A stretch of DNA of 64,000 nucleotides from Mytilinidion resinicola (Eukaryota > Ascomycota > Dothideomycetes > Mytilinidiales > Mytilinidiaceae): contig NW_022985440.1 in assembly GCF_010093595.1 (NCBI RefSeq), positions 1,876,549 through 1,940,548 of the forward strand, read 5' to 3'. Under the pieces are notes generated by a model. That model did no database searches and had not been told where the DNA came from. It saw only the letters and a program-made list of their open reading frames with translations. Of the stretch, positions 23,850 to 34,725 are shown in pieces. Positions within the stretch are counted from its first letter, which is position 1. Each line of letters begins with the position of its first letter. The translations under genes and the position numbers were made by a program.

Positions 23850-25711
23850 CGCTGCCTTTCCTAGTTAATTTTGCGATTAAGCTTTTTATACTTTAGATAC
23901 TTTATAGGATTTCGGAGGTTATACCTAAGTTACTTTTATTATTAAAGTAGGTAAAGAACTTTAGGATAATTATTTACTAACGCAGATTATTCCGGAGTAA
24001 GCTGTTATAGCTATTAGGTATCGATTAAGCAACTTATAGTATAAGCTGCTTGTATTATTATATTTTAGGGCTAAATACCTTATATAATAGCTTATATATC
24101 TATAGTAATTTTTCGCAAAAAATAGTATTTTAAAAACGTCTAAATATCGCGGTGTATTATTATAAGGTTTTATATAGCCTTACTAATATTACCTATATAT
24201 TATATTAATTCTATATTTTCCTAATAACGGTTTAGGCTAAGCTTACTATTTTTATTAAAGGCCTTTCCTTTATTATATTTTAATAAATAGGAATAGGTAA
24301 TTTAGGTAAACCCTGTAATTTCTTTTAGTACTCTAATTTAGGGCAGTAATATAGAGTACTAAAAAGGCTAATTAGAAGAAATAGCCTAGCTATTCGGGGT
24401 TTTTATAAGTTACTAAAGTACTAGAATATTATCTAATTTACTATTAAGGCGTAATAGTAGCTTATTATAGCCTAGTAAAATATAGAGCCTGCTTAATTCC
24501 TTTTCGGATATTAGATTATATACTATAAACGCCTAATTGCGGAAAAGCACCCTAAAAAGGGAAATATATAGACTAAAAATAAAGGATTTATTATAGATAA
24601 TTTTAGGGAGAGGGAAGGTGTTTTTTACTAAAATTAGCATTCTCTTAAAAATATATAGATATTAGCTAGAAGACTTATAAACTTATATATCTTTTATCCT
24701 AAGGAACTTCTTTATAAATTTAAAGGTAAACTCTAGCAACACCCGATAAGGCCCCTTCTTTAGATCCCGGAGTAGGGTAACCTATATATATTAATAGCGG
24801 AGCCTAAAAATAGCTTATAGCCGATTTACCGTAAACCTATTAAGCTATAAGTAGATTTAGGCTTATATTCTACACCGTCCGTAAGGATATCTCTTTTTAG
24901 TTATTATAAGGTTTATTTATAGTATTTTAGTCTAATCCTCTATATATATACAGGCCTTATCTCGCCCTACCTTCTTTACGTTATACTTCTTAGCCAGTTT
25001 TCTTAGCACCTTATGCATGCTCCGGTTTATTTTGCTATCTATTTTACCACTAGTTACTCTTTTATATACCAGGCGATATACCTTCTAGTATATCCTAAGG
25101 GAGCTGGTATACTTAGTACCCTAACGTTTCCTCCCTCTCTTCCCTTAGCGCTAACTAAGTAGCCAGTTAAAGAAAGTGTATAGTATGCGGACGGACACAG
25201 TTGTATAGGAACAGAGGTTGTCTTTTCTAAGGTATATCCAGTATCTATGCTATATCAGCGTTGCATTCTTAAGTCCAACGCAGGTTAACACTGGAGTATA
25301 GAGACTAGTAACCTACTAATTCCACTAATCTTCCATGCAATCTAGCAGGCGAGTAGTGCCGTCCTTGTAATCCTCTTTTGTATACTCTTAATTATCGAAT
25401 ATATCCAGCTGTTGGAGGTAGTACTCAGGCGGATGGTCCTCGTCAGAAGATAGCCATACTCCATCCTCTATACCTTCGCATTGCTTGTTATCCTCGTCGT
25501 CCTCGTCGGTACAAGTGTCAACGTCGGTTAGATTAGTATCCGACACCACACCGTCGTCTACGTTAGACTCCGCATACTCGCTCGCCTCGGACGAATCATC
25601 AACCAATAGACGATGGCGCATGTTAGTGCGTAGAGGTCGACGAAGGTAGAGGTTAACGGAGGCAGAGGTTGACGGAGGTAGAGGTTGATAAAGGTCGACG
25701 AAGGTCGACAA
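23850..25711 (-). pseudogene. RIP-degraded DUF3435 tyrosine recombinase (Starship captain-like)
   Basis: DUF3435 proteins are fungal tyrosine recombinases; those at the edge of Starship elements (captains) mobilise them. The N-terminal 107 codons (25711-25388) are open: an acidic region, then SSDEDHPPEYYLQQLDIFDN. After the stop the same frame continues EYTKEDYKDGTTRLLD. Then, through TAG/TAA codons, come YTFFNWLL, KVYRLVYKRV, KVLRKLAKKYN, KACIYIED, an arginine-box region FTVNRL-stop-AIFRLRY (about 24810), VLLEFTFKFIKKFL, IIIHRDI, TFLKYYFLRK and VNNYPKVLYLL (about 23945). The order matches the family from N- to C-terminus. The 5' end of the gene is less mutated than the rest. An additional C-terminal zinc-finger part, to about 23300, is possible. 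The N-terminal repeat-coded residues overlap the minisatellite. Confidence 0.75.
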
Positions 25712-25820
25712 TAGTAGAGGTCGACAAAGGTAGAGGTTGATGAAGGTAGAGGTTAATAAAGGTAGATATCAATGAAGGAAGAGGTTAACTAAGAGCTTGA
25801 CGAAAGAGCTTAACAAAGGA
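25631..25820. repeat. Minisatellite, about 16-bp unit
   Basis: About eleven imperfect copies of gaggttgacgaaggta follow each other. On the minus strand the first copies encode the start of the DUF3435 reading frame (VDLYQPL, VNLYLRR), which makes the exact start codon of that gene uncertain. Confidence 0.75.
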
Positions 25821-26535
25821 AGACGCTAATCTGCTGTAGTGGCAGAGCGGTGTTAAACAAGGTGGTGGTAAACGGTGACCAGGTTTCTGTTGTGGCGGTG
25901 AGCCGAGTATTCTCGGCTTCGGATGCTGTCCAAACACTTTTTGCTTCCCGATGGTGTGCAAAAAGGCCTTGTGGTTACTCGTGCCACTGCCGATTGGGAG
26001 GCTGGACGGCCTCTTCGCGTGGAGAGGCTGTGTATCCTAAACTCACAGGGGCAGAGCCTACAACCCGAAGGTCAGAGTACGGGTGCCACTTCGCCGTAAG
26101 GGTAGGAGTCCCAAGGGTTGGTCAACGAGCAGTGCGGCGTGTGTTTAAGACGGGCGCGATGTCCTAAAGTCGCGGCTTCAGGTGGAGGAAAGACAAGAGA
26201 GAGCGGAGGAAAGACAAGAAAGAGCGGGCCTTGTGCGCGGATCCATTGCTGACGAGGAGCAGAAGAGTTTAAGTACGCCGCAGGCAGAGCGGCCTCAGTT
26301 TAGGTCGACATGATGCGGGCGTTAAGAATAGACTGAGGTCGTAGGCGTGCCGCTGCGTCCAGGACATAAAACGGGCTCCAGGATCCCTTTAACTGTTGGC
26401 GCCTACGCTAACTAACAGAGGAAACCCGAGGGGGACGTGCGCTCGTGCCCGTGCCGGCGCGGTTAGGGGGGTTTTGTGGCAAGTCAGCCTTAGAAAACGG
26501 CGTCACAACCCTCCAAAATCAGCAGCCAAAACGCC
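25821..26535. other. GC-normal island between two RIP blocks
   Basis: Composition changes abruptly at about 26535 from ordinary GC content to RIP-type DNA. A 105-codon plus-strand frame (25850-26167) has no recognisable family and is probably not a gene. The sequence contains tgttggcgcctac at about 26393, which resembles a tRNA primer-binding site. The island could therefore be LTR/leader sequence of the gypsy-type element whose pol remnant lies to the right, but I found no second copy to prove an LTR. Confidence 0.4.
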
Positions 26536-27265
26536 GTCGGATTGTTTAAGGTAGTAATTAACTATATACCGCTCTTAAAATAGATAGAATGCCGTTGCTT
26601 TTCTATATTAAGCTATATTAGAATATACCTCTAGCTTATACTACTAGCGTTTATAGTAAGTATAATTACGCCTATAGTATTACTAAAATTAAGGCTAATA
26701 AAAGTAGGCGCGGATATTAGCAGGCTTTTTAGTACTACTATTATAGCCTTTTATTTACTACTTTAAGTAAATAGCACTATTACCTTTATTAACTAGAATA
26801 GTAGCTCTATAATACTAGTATATTTTTTAATCTAAATCTAGAAATAGGTGCAGATTCTAAGGAATACGGGTACGGTAGTAATACTATTATATAGTTTCTA
26901 ACCTATAATTTTTTCTACCTTATTTTTATTAAAATACCGCCCGGTACTATTATATTTATAGCCTATAATTATAACCTTACTAATACTAAAAAAGGATTTT
27001 ATACTACTAATTATGCAGCCGGCCTGCTTAAAATCCGCTAGAATAGTATTAAGGTTCCGGATATACTCTATTATATAACGCCGGATCCCTAGTATTAATT
27101 CCTTGTTTTTATATATAGTTTTTAGCCCTTTTACGCTAATATTATTAAGAAAGGGCAGAGTATTATTATTATTAGGTTCTATTAGGCCGATTTAGCTCCC
27201 GTTAGGGTTTATACAGCAGTGCTATCTAGGTTTTATTTATAAGGGGAAACCGTTCGCTCTATAGC
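26536..27265 (-). pseudogene. RIP-degraded gypsy-type pol fragment (reverse transcriptase to RNase H)
   Basis: Reading the minus strand from the assembly gap downwards gives, through stops, IRRYIIEYIRNLNTILADF, QAGCIISSIKSFF, then FLRICTYF, an RNase-H-type stretch PTFISLNFSNTIGVIILTIN and QRHSIYFKSGI. This is the reverse-transcriptase end, connection and RNase H of a fungal Ty3/gypsy-like polyprotein, different from the chromovirus at 11-19 kb. The upstream part is lost in the gap. Stops are again TAG or TAA at expected Gln/Trp positions. Confidence 0.7.
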
Positions 27266-27975
27266 NNNNNNNNNNNNNNNNNNNNNNNNNNNNNNNNNNN
27301 NNNNNNNNNNNNNNNNNNNNNNNNNNNNNNNNNNNNNNNNNNNNNNNNNNNNNNNNNNNNNNNNNNNNNNNNNNNNNNNNNNNNNNNNNNNNNNNNNNNN
27401 NNNNNNNNNNNNNNNNNNNNNNNNNNNNNNNNNNNNNNNNNNNNNNNNNNNNNNNNNNNNNNNNNNNNNNNNNNNNNNNNNNNNNNNNNNNNNNNNNNNN
27501 NNNNNNNNNNNNNNNNNNNNNNNNNNNNNNNNNNNNNNNNNNNNNNNNNNNNNNNNNNNNNNNNNNNNNNNNNNNNNNNNNNNNNNNNNNNNNNNNNNNN
27601 NNNNNNNNNNNNNNNNNNNNNNNNNNNNNNNNNNNNNNNNNNNNNNNNNNNNNNNNNNNNNNNNNNNNNNNNNNNNNNNNNNNNNNNNNNNNNNNNNNNN
27701 NNNNNNNNNNNNNNNNNNNNNNNNNNNNNNNNNNNNNNNNNNNNNNNNNNNNNNNNNNNNNNNNNNNNNNNNNNNNNNNNNNNNNNNNNNNNNNNNNNNN
27801 NNNNNNNNNNNNNNNNNNNNNNNNNNNNNNNNNNNNNNNNNNNNNNNNNNNNNNNNNNNNNNNNNNNNNNNNNNNNNNNNNNNNNNNNNNNNNNNNNNNN
27901 NNNNNNNNNNNNNNNNNNNNNNNNNNNNNNNNNNNNNNNNNNNNNNNNNNNNNNNNNNNNNNNNNNNNNNNNNNN
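27266..27975. other. Assembly gap, 710 N
   Basis: Run of undetermined bases. Any reading frame crossing it is artificial. RIP-type DNA on the left and GC-normal DNA on the right are not shown to be contiguous as written. Confidence 0.99.
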
Positions 27976-28640
27976 ATGCTGGCTGTGACCATCTCCCTTC
28001 AGGAGCTTCGGGCTTCCTCGCGTGCTGATGGGCGCCTACAGGCATTGCGTTGTCGATGGCTGCGAGCACCACGCTGTTTGAGGTCCTCCACTTAACCGCC
28101 ATGAGAATGCTGTCCCCTAGGCAAAGGCTGCGAGCACCACGCTGTTTGAGGTCCTCCAATTGACCGCCAATGACTCTGGTGACGCTGTAGGCACTGTAGA
28201 CACCATCAGTTAACGAGAGCTTCGATAGAGGGGAGGGTGAAAACTCTGCATCGCCACCCCAGAGGTGTCCTGTCGTACGCCTAGGCATCGACTCCACGTT
28301 CGGCTTGCTTCCTACACAAGTAGACATACGTCGGATGGTTTTCATACCCATTTTGATGGTTGTTCCTCTGTTCTGGTGACGCGGTTCGTTGTTGTCGTCG
28401 TCCGGTTGGAGGCCTTCGAACGGCCACAACGCCATCACCAGCTCCATCGCGCCTCAAGCATCTGCTCTGCTCACTACAATGTAGGAGCAGGTTCGTAGCA
28501 CCGCCTCGTACAGGCTGCTTGTCGGGCTTGCGGTGCCTTTAGTAGTTATTAAGGCCGCAGGTTAGCACGTGCACGGACGTCACGTGATCGCGGGCCGAGG
28601 GTTCTTCCGCCGCCCGGGGTTCTGCCGGCGCGCGCTTAAC
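27976..28640. other. GC-normal island right of the gap, with a 68-bp-period direct repeat
   Basis: About 45 bp beginning ggctgcgagcaccacgctgt at 28058 recurs at 28126 with four or so differences, a period of 68 bp. A minus-strand frame is open from 28447 into the gap, but the two repeat copies fall in different frames and no family is recognised, so coding is doubtful. The segment at about 28570-28700 is GC-rich, then has a TATA-like run (actatatagcagg), and could be promoter or LTR sequence of an unidentified element. Confidence 0.4.
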
Positions 28641-28739
28641 TATATAGCAGGCTTATGGCCGGAGCCTTTCTTCTCTCTACGCAACCTTATTAATAGCAAT
28701 ACAACCCTTTTCCAGCCACGAACCTAATACCTATAGTAA

Positions 28740-30110
28740 GTATAAAAAATAGCTTAGTAAAATAAAACTTAAATAACTTAAAATAGTATAAAACTACTAC
28801 TTTTAGTATATTTTAGGGGCCTATAAATTAATACCTATTAAAGTACTAAAGTATAAAATATTTTACCTTTTTTTTAGGCTAAAGTTAGAAAAACTAGTAG
28901 TAGCCTATATAGATAGGATATATAAAAGGCCTATCTATATATATATTAACTAGATATATAGTAATATAAGAAATACTATTAGGAATAAATATAGTAGCTA
29001 AAAAACACCCTAGTATTATAACCCGTAATATAAACTACCTAAGCGCAGCAGTACTTATAGAAATAAGTAAGTAAATAAAACTAATTATATAGAACTAGGT
29101 TATAGGACTAAAAAGGTTATATATAGAGCGTATAGGGATTCTAAATTCCCTTATAAACTGCTAGTAGATAGGAATAATCTAAAAATAGGATATTATAAAA
29201 ATAGGGTTATATAATAGCTTATTAAGCTTATAAAAAGAATAAGCGTAGAGCTAAAAAAGCGCTTATCGGGATTAAGGTGCTTAAGGGCTATAAGCCCTAA
29301 AAGCGGGATAAGTAAACAGGTTTCTTAAGACGGAGCTTTTATATATAAGGACGCTTCTTTATATAGATAGAAACCTTATATTTAACTTAAGACTTTAATA
29401 CTACCTATTAAAAGTAATAACCCCGTTTTATACCTAAGATTAATTTTACCTTACCTTTTAAAAACTATTACACCCCGATAATAACTTAACCTATACCCTG
29501 CCTTAGTATATAGCACTTAGAAGGTATAGAAAAAACAACCTATTATACCTAGTTTAGCTTTAGTAAATATAATATACTTTATAAGTAAGCGGTAGTTACT
29601 ATTAGAAATATTACCCGGTTTAAAAGTAAATTAGATAACTTATATAAATATTTAAAATGCTTAGCAATTACTATAGTATATAAAAATAAGTAGAAAAAAA
29701 AATTAAAAGCCTTCTAAAAAAAACTATAAAAAAAACCCTTTATACTAGTGCTTAATACTAAGTAATAGAAGCGCTATAAATATATATATAGCAAGCTTAC
29801 TAAAATAGAAAGTATAATTATTATAAACCTATAAATAGAATATATAGGGCTTAATAAGTACCTATATAGGATAAAAGTACTAAACTACCTAATACCGGCG
29901 TGCTTCTATAGAGCTAGCCGATAAATACTATAATATATAGTTATAAACTGCAAATAATATATAAAAGGCAGAAATAAACTATTTAGGAAAGCTAAAACTA
30001 GAGCCTATAAAAAGCTATATAAAAATAGGGGCACTATTAAGGTCCTAGCCTAATAGTTCCTCTAGCAGAAGGAACTCCTACTATACCTCTTAATAGCTAG
30101 GGAAATAGCG
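28740..30110 (+). pseudogene. 5'-truncated LINE relic (C-terminal pol with RNase H), split by a solo LTR
   Basis: The left part (about 28740-29013) reads YKLIPIKVLKYKIF and KLVVAYIDRIYKRPI, like the region after reverse transcriptase in fungal Tad1-type LINEs. The right part (29548-30110) reads IEYIGLNKYLYRIKVLNY, then IVINCK and GRNKLFRKA, and ends KVLA-stop-stop-FL-stop-QKELL. That is the conserved C-terminal RNase-H/knuckle end of such LINEs. RIP stops occur throughout. The two halves are separated by a 534-bp solo LTR with target duplication, so the LINE was present first. There is no recognisable 5' part or poly-A tail. Confidence 0.6.
29014..29547 (+). repeat. Solo LTR of the chromovirus family with target duplication CCTAG
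   Basis: It matches the LTRs at 11159 and 18334 over its whole length, beginning tattataacccgtaata and ending aacaacctattata. It is flanked by cctag at 29009-29013 and 29548-29552. The middle GGGCTTAAG repeat tract is diverged. No internal domain follows on either side, so it arose by LTR-LTR recombination after insertion into the LINE relic. Confidence 0.9.
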
Positions 30111-30843
30111 CAGGAGTAAATTCCCCTATTTAACAATAATCCACCTATTTAGCATAGCCCTACTCTACACTGCCCTGCCGCCAGGGCAAATCTGCCCACT
30201 TTATATTAACCTGCCTATTCTTGCTGCAACACTCCTATTTCAAGCGGCTATCCCTTGCCACGGCAGTCCGCCTATACACCCGCAATACGCTAATACGGCC
30301 TTAACCCTACCCTTCTATTTTGTATTAATCCACCTATTTAGGGCGCCCGGCCCTCAGGCCTACCCCTAAGCATAGAACAGCCCCACCTACAGCATGCACA
30401 CAACAACCCACAAACTATTTACTTCAACCCCTGGCTTTACGGAAGAGCACGCACGCGCACTACCTGTAGGCGTGCTCTTACGCTAATTATAAACCAGCCT
30501 TCATCTCCGGAATCCAATGGAATCGACCCGAACCTAGGAGGACGACCTAACCCTGGACCCCGGACAGATTTACAACAACGCACCGCGATGGCTTATTCCG
30601 TGGCCGGCTTAACAGAGCTGCCACGTGTCCCCAACAGTCGTACATTAGCATGAAGAGCGCACAGCGCTATACACCGCAGAAAGCAAGGTTTTCATCCAAA
30701 CGCTGCCTAGCACGAACGGTTTCCCCTTGTATACTTAGCTTAGATAGAACTGCTGCATGGACCCTAACGGGAACTAAATCAGCATAATAGAACTTAATAA
30801 TAATAATAATAATAATATATTAGTTTGAAATATCTTTTCGTGA
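30111..30843. other. Transition zone from RIP block to gene-bearing DNA
   Basis: RIP signature fades between about 30110 and 30200. The sequence then is C-rich and non-coding as far as I can see. A (taa)n microsatellite of seven units lies at about 30795-30816, just before the hydantoinase pseudogene. Confidence 0.6.
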
Positions 30844-31775
30844 ATGGACCGGATCATACTCATCAAGATGGAGACCGGCATCTCGCCCGCCAAATGGGTC
30901 GACGTCAAATCTCCATCGCTTTTCAAAATGCGAATCGTATCCGTATCATCTGCCAAAAGCTTCTGTAATCCCGTCATATACTTCTTGACAATCGGCTTGA
31001 CGAGCGCATTCGCCGCATTCGCCGCCGTCGTAACCGTCCGCTCATACTGTCGACATAAGCAAACGTTCCCCCAACTACCATCACCCTTCCTAGATACTCA
31101 CCTCCTGAATTTCTGGCAAAATCTCCGTCCACGTGACAACTTCAACATCAGGTCCGAACTCCTCCAAAAGAATTCCCCATATCGCCTCCTCGTGCACATT
31201 ATTCGCAAACGAATTCAACAAGCTCACGCTAATCGCCTGCGGTTTCTGCCTCTTCAGATCCGCGAGACTAGCTCGAAATGCCTCCCGATCCAGCTCTTTA
31301 ACCACTTCTCCTTGAATACTCACCCGCTCCGGCGCCTCCACCGTCCGCTCGGGCGGCACGATCGGCTCAGGCTGCAAGAAATTGATCCATGCACCCAAGC
31401 CCCCGGGCATCTGGCTGCGGCGAAAGCTGAGGATGTCTTTGTGGCCTTTTGTGACGACGAGGCCAGTTTTCACGCCTTTGCCTTCGAGTATGGCATTGGT
31501 GGCGGTAGTAGTTCCATAATGGATGTAGTCGAACTTCCCGTCCTAGCCGTATTGGGATTTCAGGATTGCACGGACTCGGTCGACGCCTTCTTTTACCGCG
31601 ATGGATTGATCGGTGGTATTAGTGGGCACTTTGGCGCGGACGGTCAGGCCAGTGGGTGTGATGACGCAGATGTCGGTAAAGGTGCCCTACGCGGTGTTCG
31701 TGATGAGAATACAAGGAGTAATAGCGAGAAAAGCACGGTTTCTTCAGACAAGATAGGAAGAGGATTTAGTTAGGA
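30844..31775 (-). pseudogene. Truncated hydantoinase A / 5-oxoprolinase-type gene
   Basis: The minus strand encodes the N-terminal part of a HyuA-type ATP-dependent hydrolase of cyclic amides. GTFTDICVITPTGL is followed by IHYGTTTATNAILEGKGVKT, GLVVTKGHKDILSFRR, and, after a 55-bp GT-AG intron at 31047-31101, YERTVTTAANA, KPIVKKY and ILKSDGDLTS. In-frame TAG codons are at 31687-31689 and 31543-31545. After PVSILMS the match stops where the family continues with a GPAGG motif: the frame runs into unrelated sequence at about 30860, next to the repeat block. The full-length family is several hundred residues longer. The plus-strand frame over the same DNA is a shadow. Confidence 0.8.
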
Positions 31776-32668
31776 GAATAAAGTAATGGAAAGATTGAAA
31801 CATAATGGGGAGAGATATTGGGTTTGAGAACTAGCACTTGCACCAACATCCACACCAAGACGATATCTTCTCGCAGTCGACATTATCCCAACTCAATCTC
31901 AGCTCTGCAATTGAGTTGAATTGGCCAAGTCTACGATACCAGACCTCTATATCAGAGACCCAATGCCGCAATCATCACCCCTCATCCCCTCCGCGTCTCT
32001 CCACCACACGCTCCTCCCATGCGAGCGATGACGCCGTGGACAGCGTCCCTGGCATAGTTCTCCAATTAAGCGGAAGTGGCCTATCTCTGGGCTGATGTGT
32101 GTAACGCATGGTGCTGGGCGGGACGGCAGTTTTGTTCCGATAAGCGTAGCGTGGATGAGAGGCGGGAGGTTGAGGTCGGAAGTTGGGCCGAAGGATGTCA
32201 TGTGATGACGTGCTGGTGTGGCGTTGAGGGGTAGATACGTATATTTGATATCCATCCAGAAGGCCATGACGATTAATATAGCGTGTTCTTTTCATCATAT
32301 AGTCAGAATCATGAAGGGTAGTTCTATATTCAGGCCCTTGTTAAGACGTGACTGTGAGACCATCTTCATAGATGTCGGCACCATCACGGTACCGCTTGAA
32401 CACTTCGGGTCGGGTGCAGGCTCCCTGTATCATACATTAATAATTCTCCGAAGTCGGCTTCGGAAGCCCTGATAGAGCTATTGCATGCTATTTCAAAGCT
32501 TATGGCGATAAGAAACCCTAGCCCTCCACTTCTTGAACTATGTATAACCACTACGAGTCGCAAATTCGAAACCTACTGTATGATCCTCGTCCGACACGTC
32601 TTGGAGGCGTAGTAGCAAACCACAGTCCGAAAGTCACATTCTCAGAGCTTTGAGACTCCCTCGTCAGA
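31776..32668. other. Intergenic region upstream of the amidase
   Basis: Lies between the start side of the hydantoinase pseudogene and the amidase start, so it would serve as a divergent promoter region. Several short frames at 31838-32472 have no family and overlap each other in both strands; I take none as a gene. Confidence 0.5.
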
Positions 32669-34562
32669 ATGTCGGTCGTCTTCCTCCCCACCGGGCCTCC
32701 CACAGGTACCCCATCTATTCCACCCCATTCTCCCTAAACACCCACATTAACCCATTCCAGTCTCCGTCGAAGATATCCAAGCCCTCGCCTCAAAGGCCTC
32801 CCTCAAGATCCCAGACGCAGAAGCAGAACAGTACCGCCACCTCCTCAACGGCCTCGATGCCACGGCCTCCCAAATCGCCTCGCTTGCCCCATACAAGGAA
32901 CCACGCTTAGCTCCTCTCCCTTCCACCCTCCCCCGAAAATGGGTGAGACCAGAACCTTCCACCAATCCCCTAAACGCATGGAGCCATCGCGTCTCCATCT
33001 CTTCCCCAAATCCTGAAAGCCACCAACTCGCCGGAAAGACCGTTGCCGTCAAAGACAATATCTCCGTCGCCGGCGTACCATTAACGGGCGGAACCTTCCC
33101 CGAGCTACTGACGGGAAAAAAAGAGTACCCAATCCCAGAGGTTGACGCCGTAGTTGTAAATCGCGTGTTAAATGCAGGCGGAAAGATAGAGGGCAGCGCG
33201 ACCTGCGAACACTTCTCCATGTCCCCCCTCTCCTTCACCTCCGCCACCGGCTGCGTGCAAAACCCCTGGCTCCGCGGCTTCACAACCGGCGGAAGCAGCA
33301 GCGGCTGCGCCGCGCTCGTCGGCAACACAGCGTCCAAGCTGTGGCGGGAGCGCCATGGCATCGCCCCTCCTTCCGGTCCAGATGAGATCGGCGAGGGCGT
33401 CGATATGGCGATTGGAGGGGATCAGGGTGGCTCGATCCGCATCCCGGCGTCGTATGCGGGGATTTATGGGCTGAAGCCTACGCATGGGTTGGTACCGTAT
33501 ACGGGGATTATTAGTTTGTTTCCGATGATCGATCATACGGGGCCTATGACGGCGAGTTTGGAGGATAATGCGAAGCTTCTTGAGGTGTTGGCGGGATATG
33601 ATGGGATGGATGCGCGTATGACGCCTGAGACGCCGTTGAAGAAGGATGTCCCAGACTATGCTAGCTTACTGGCAGCGTTTGTGAAAGAAAAGGAGGGGAA
33701 GGGGGAGTGGATACCGACTGCCGCGGGCAAGGGATTGAGAATTGGGGTCATCACCGAGGCGTTCGGAGTGATGGGGCTCAGCGATGAAGTTAAGAAAGTT
33801 GTCAAGGCAGCTGTAGAGCAGTTCCGTACCATCGGAGCCGAAGTGGAAGATATCTCGATCCCGATACACCTCGTCGGTCCCTCAATCTGGACAATCGCAG
33901 CAAGGCCGGGTATGGGAACATACGGTATGAGAAATCTGCCCATGCCGCTGCTGACCTATCCGATGCCTAGAATAGCACCACCAGCAATGACGCAGGAGTC
34001 ATTCGAAATCCTCAACAAGCACAACCCAGCAGTGGTCAATGTTATGTTTAACGTGGCACATCTTTCTGCAAAAGAGGGCGCGGATGCGCTCATTGGCAAA
34101 GCTATGATGCACGTAATGGAGATGCGTGCTGACTATGATAAGGCTCTAGAGACTTTCGACGTTCTCGTGACGCCTGTAAACCCGAGGGTTGGGAGCAAGC
34201 ACCCGGAGTATGGTATGACAGTCGAAGAGAAAATGGATCCGGCGATTGGGGCAACTCTTAACACGTAAGTGCCTTGCCTTTGGGCGTTTGATAGCTTCTC
34301 TGCTAATAATGAATAGATGTCAATTCAACGTCACCGGTCGTAAGTTTTTTTCCCTTGAATCTTTGAGGGCGATCTTTGCTAACAAATGATAGATCCTGGT
34401 CTGAGTATGCCCTGCGGATGGGGCTCGCTACCAGATCGAAAGGGAAAATTACCAGTTGGCATGCAGTTGATAGCGAAGAGATTTGACGAAGAGAACATCT
34501 TCAGGGCTGCGGCCGCTTGGGAAGTAGGAGGGAAAGGGCTGGATAAATGGGACGGACGATAG
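32669..34562 (+). CDS. Amidase signature family hydrolase, about 577 aa, four exons
   Basis: Amidase-signature enzymes hydrolyse C-N bonds of amides with a Ser-cisSer-Lys triad. Exons by GT-AG sites are 32669-32705, 32761-34264, 34317-34339 and 34393-34562 (1734 nt in frame). The signature is visible: Lys in [13 protein letters not shown], the glycine/serine box [11 protein letters not shown], and [13 protein letters not shown] containing the nucleophile region, followed by YGLKPTHGL. The C-terminus [17 protein letters not shown] and [17 protein letters not shown] is typical. The first exon encodes only a short leader ([12 protein letters not shown]). About 25 residues between the SSSG box and GGDQGG ([20 protein letters not shown]) are longer than usual, perhaps an unspliced or clade-specific insertion. 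No signal peptide, so cytosolic. It converges with the F-box gene. Substrate unknown. Confidence 0.9.
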
Positions 34563-34725
34563 ACAATGCCGCTGCGATTTTTTTAGGTTTATAGAAGTGC
34601 GGTCGACGGGAAATCCTGAAAGTCCTGGCCAATAGTTCATAGATAGAGGAGTTAATGAAACATTATAGAAACAATAAACAAGTCCATATGACATCAAGCT
34701 GTCCATCACGCCGGAAGGTTGTCCA

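Noticed and set aside
25850..26167. 105-codon plus-strand frame in the GC island
   Set aside because: No family recognised, and its neighbourhood suggests element or non-coding sequence.
27233..28447. Long minus-strand frames through the N run
   Set aside because: They are open only because undetermined bases cannot show stops; the flanks differ in composition and in family.
30844..31773. 309-codon plus-strand frame
   Set aside because: It is antisense to the hydantoinase-type reading frame, which has recognisable motifs and an intron on the minus strand.
31947..32298. Two minus-strand frames upstream of the amidase
   Set aside because: They overlap each other in different frames and neither resembles any protein family.
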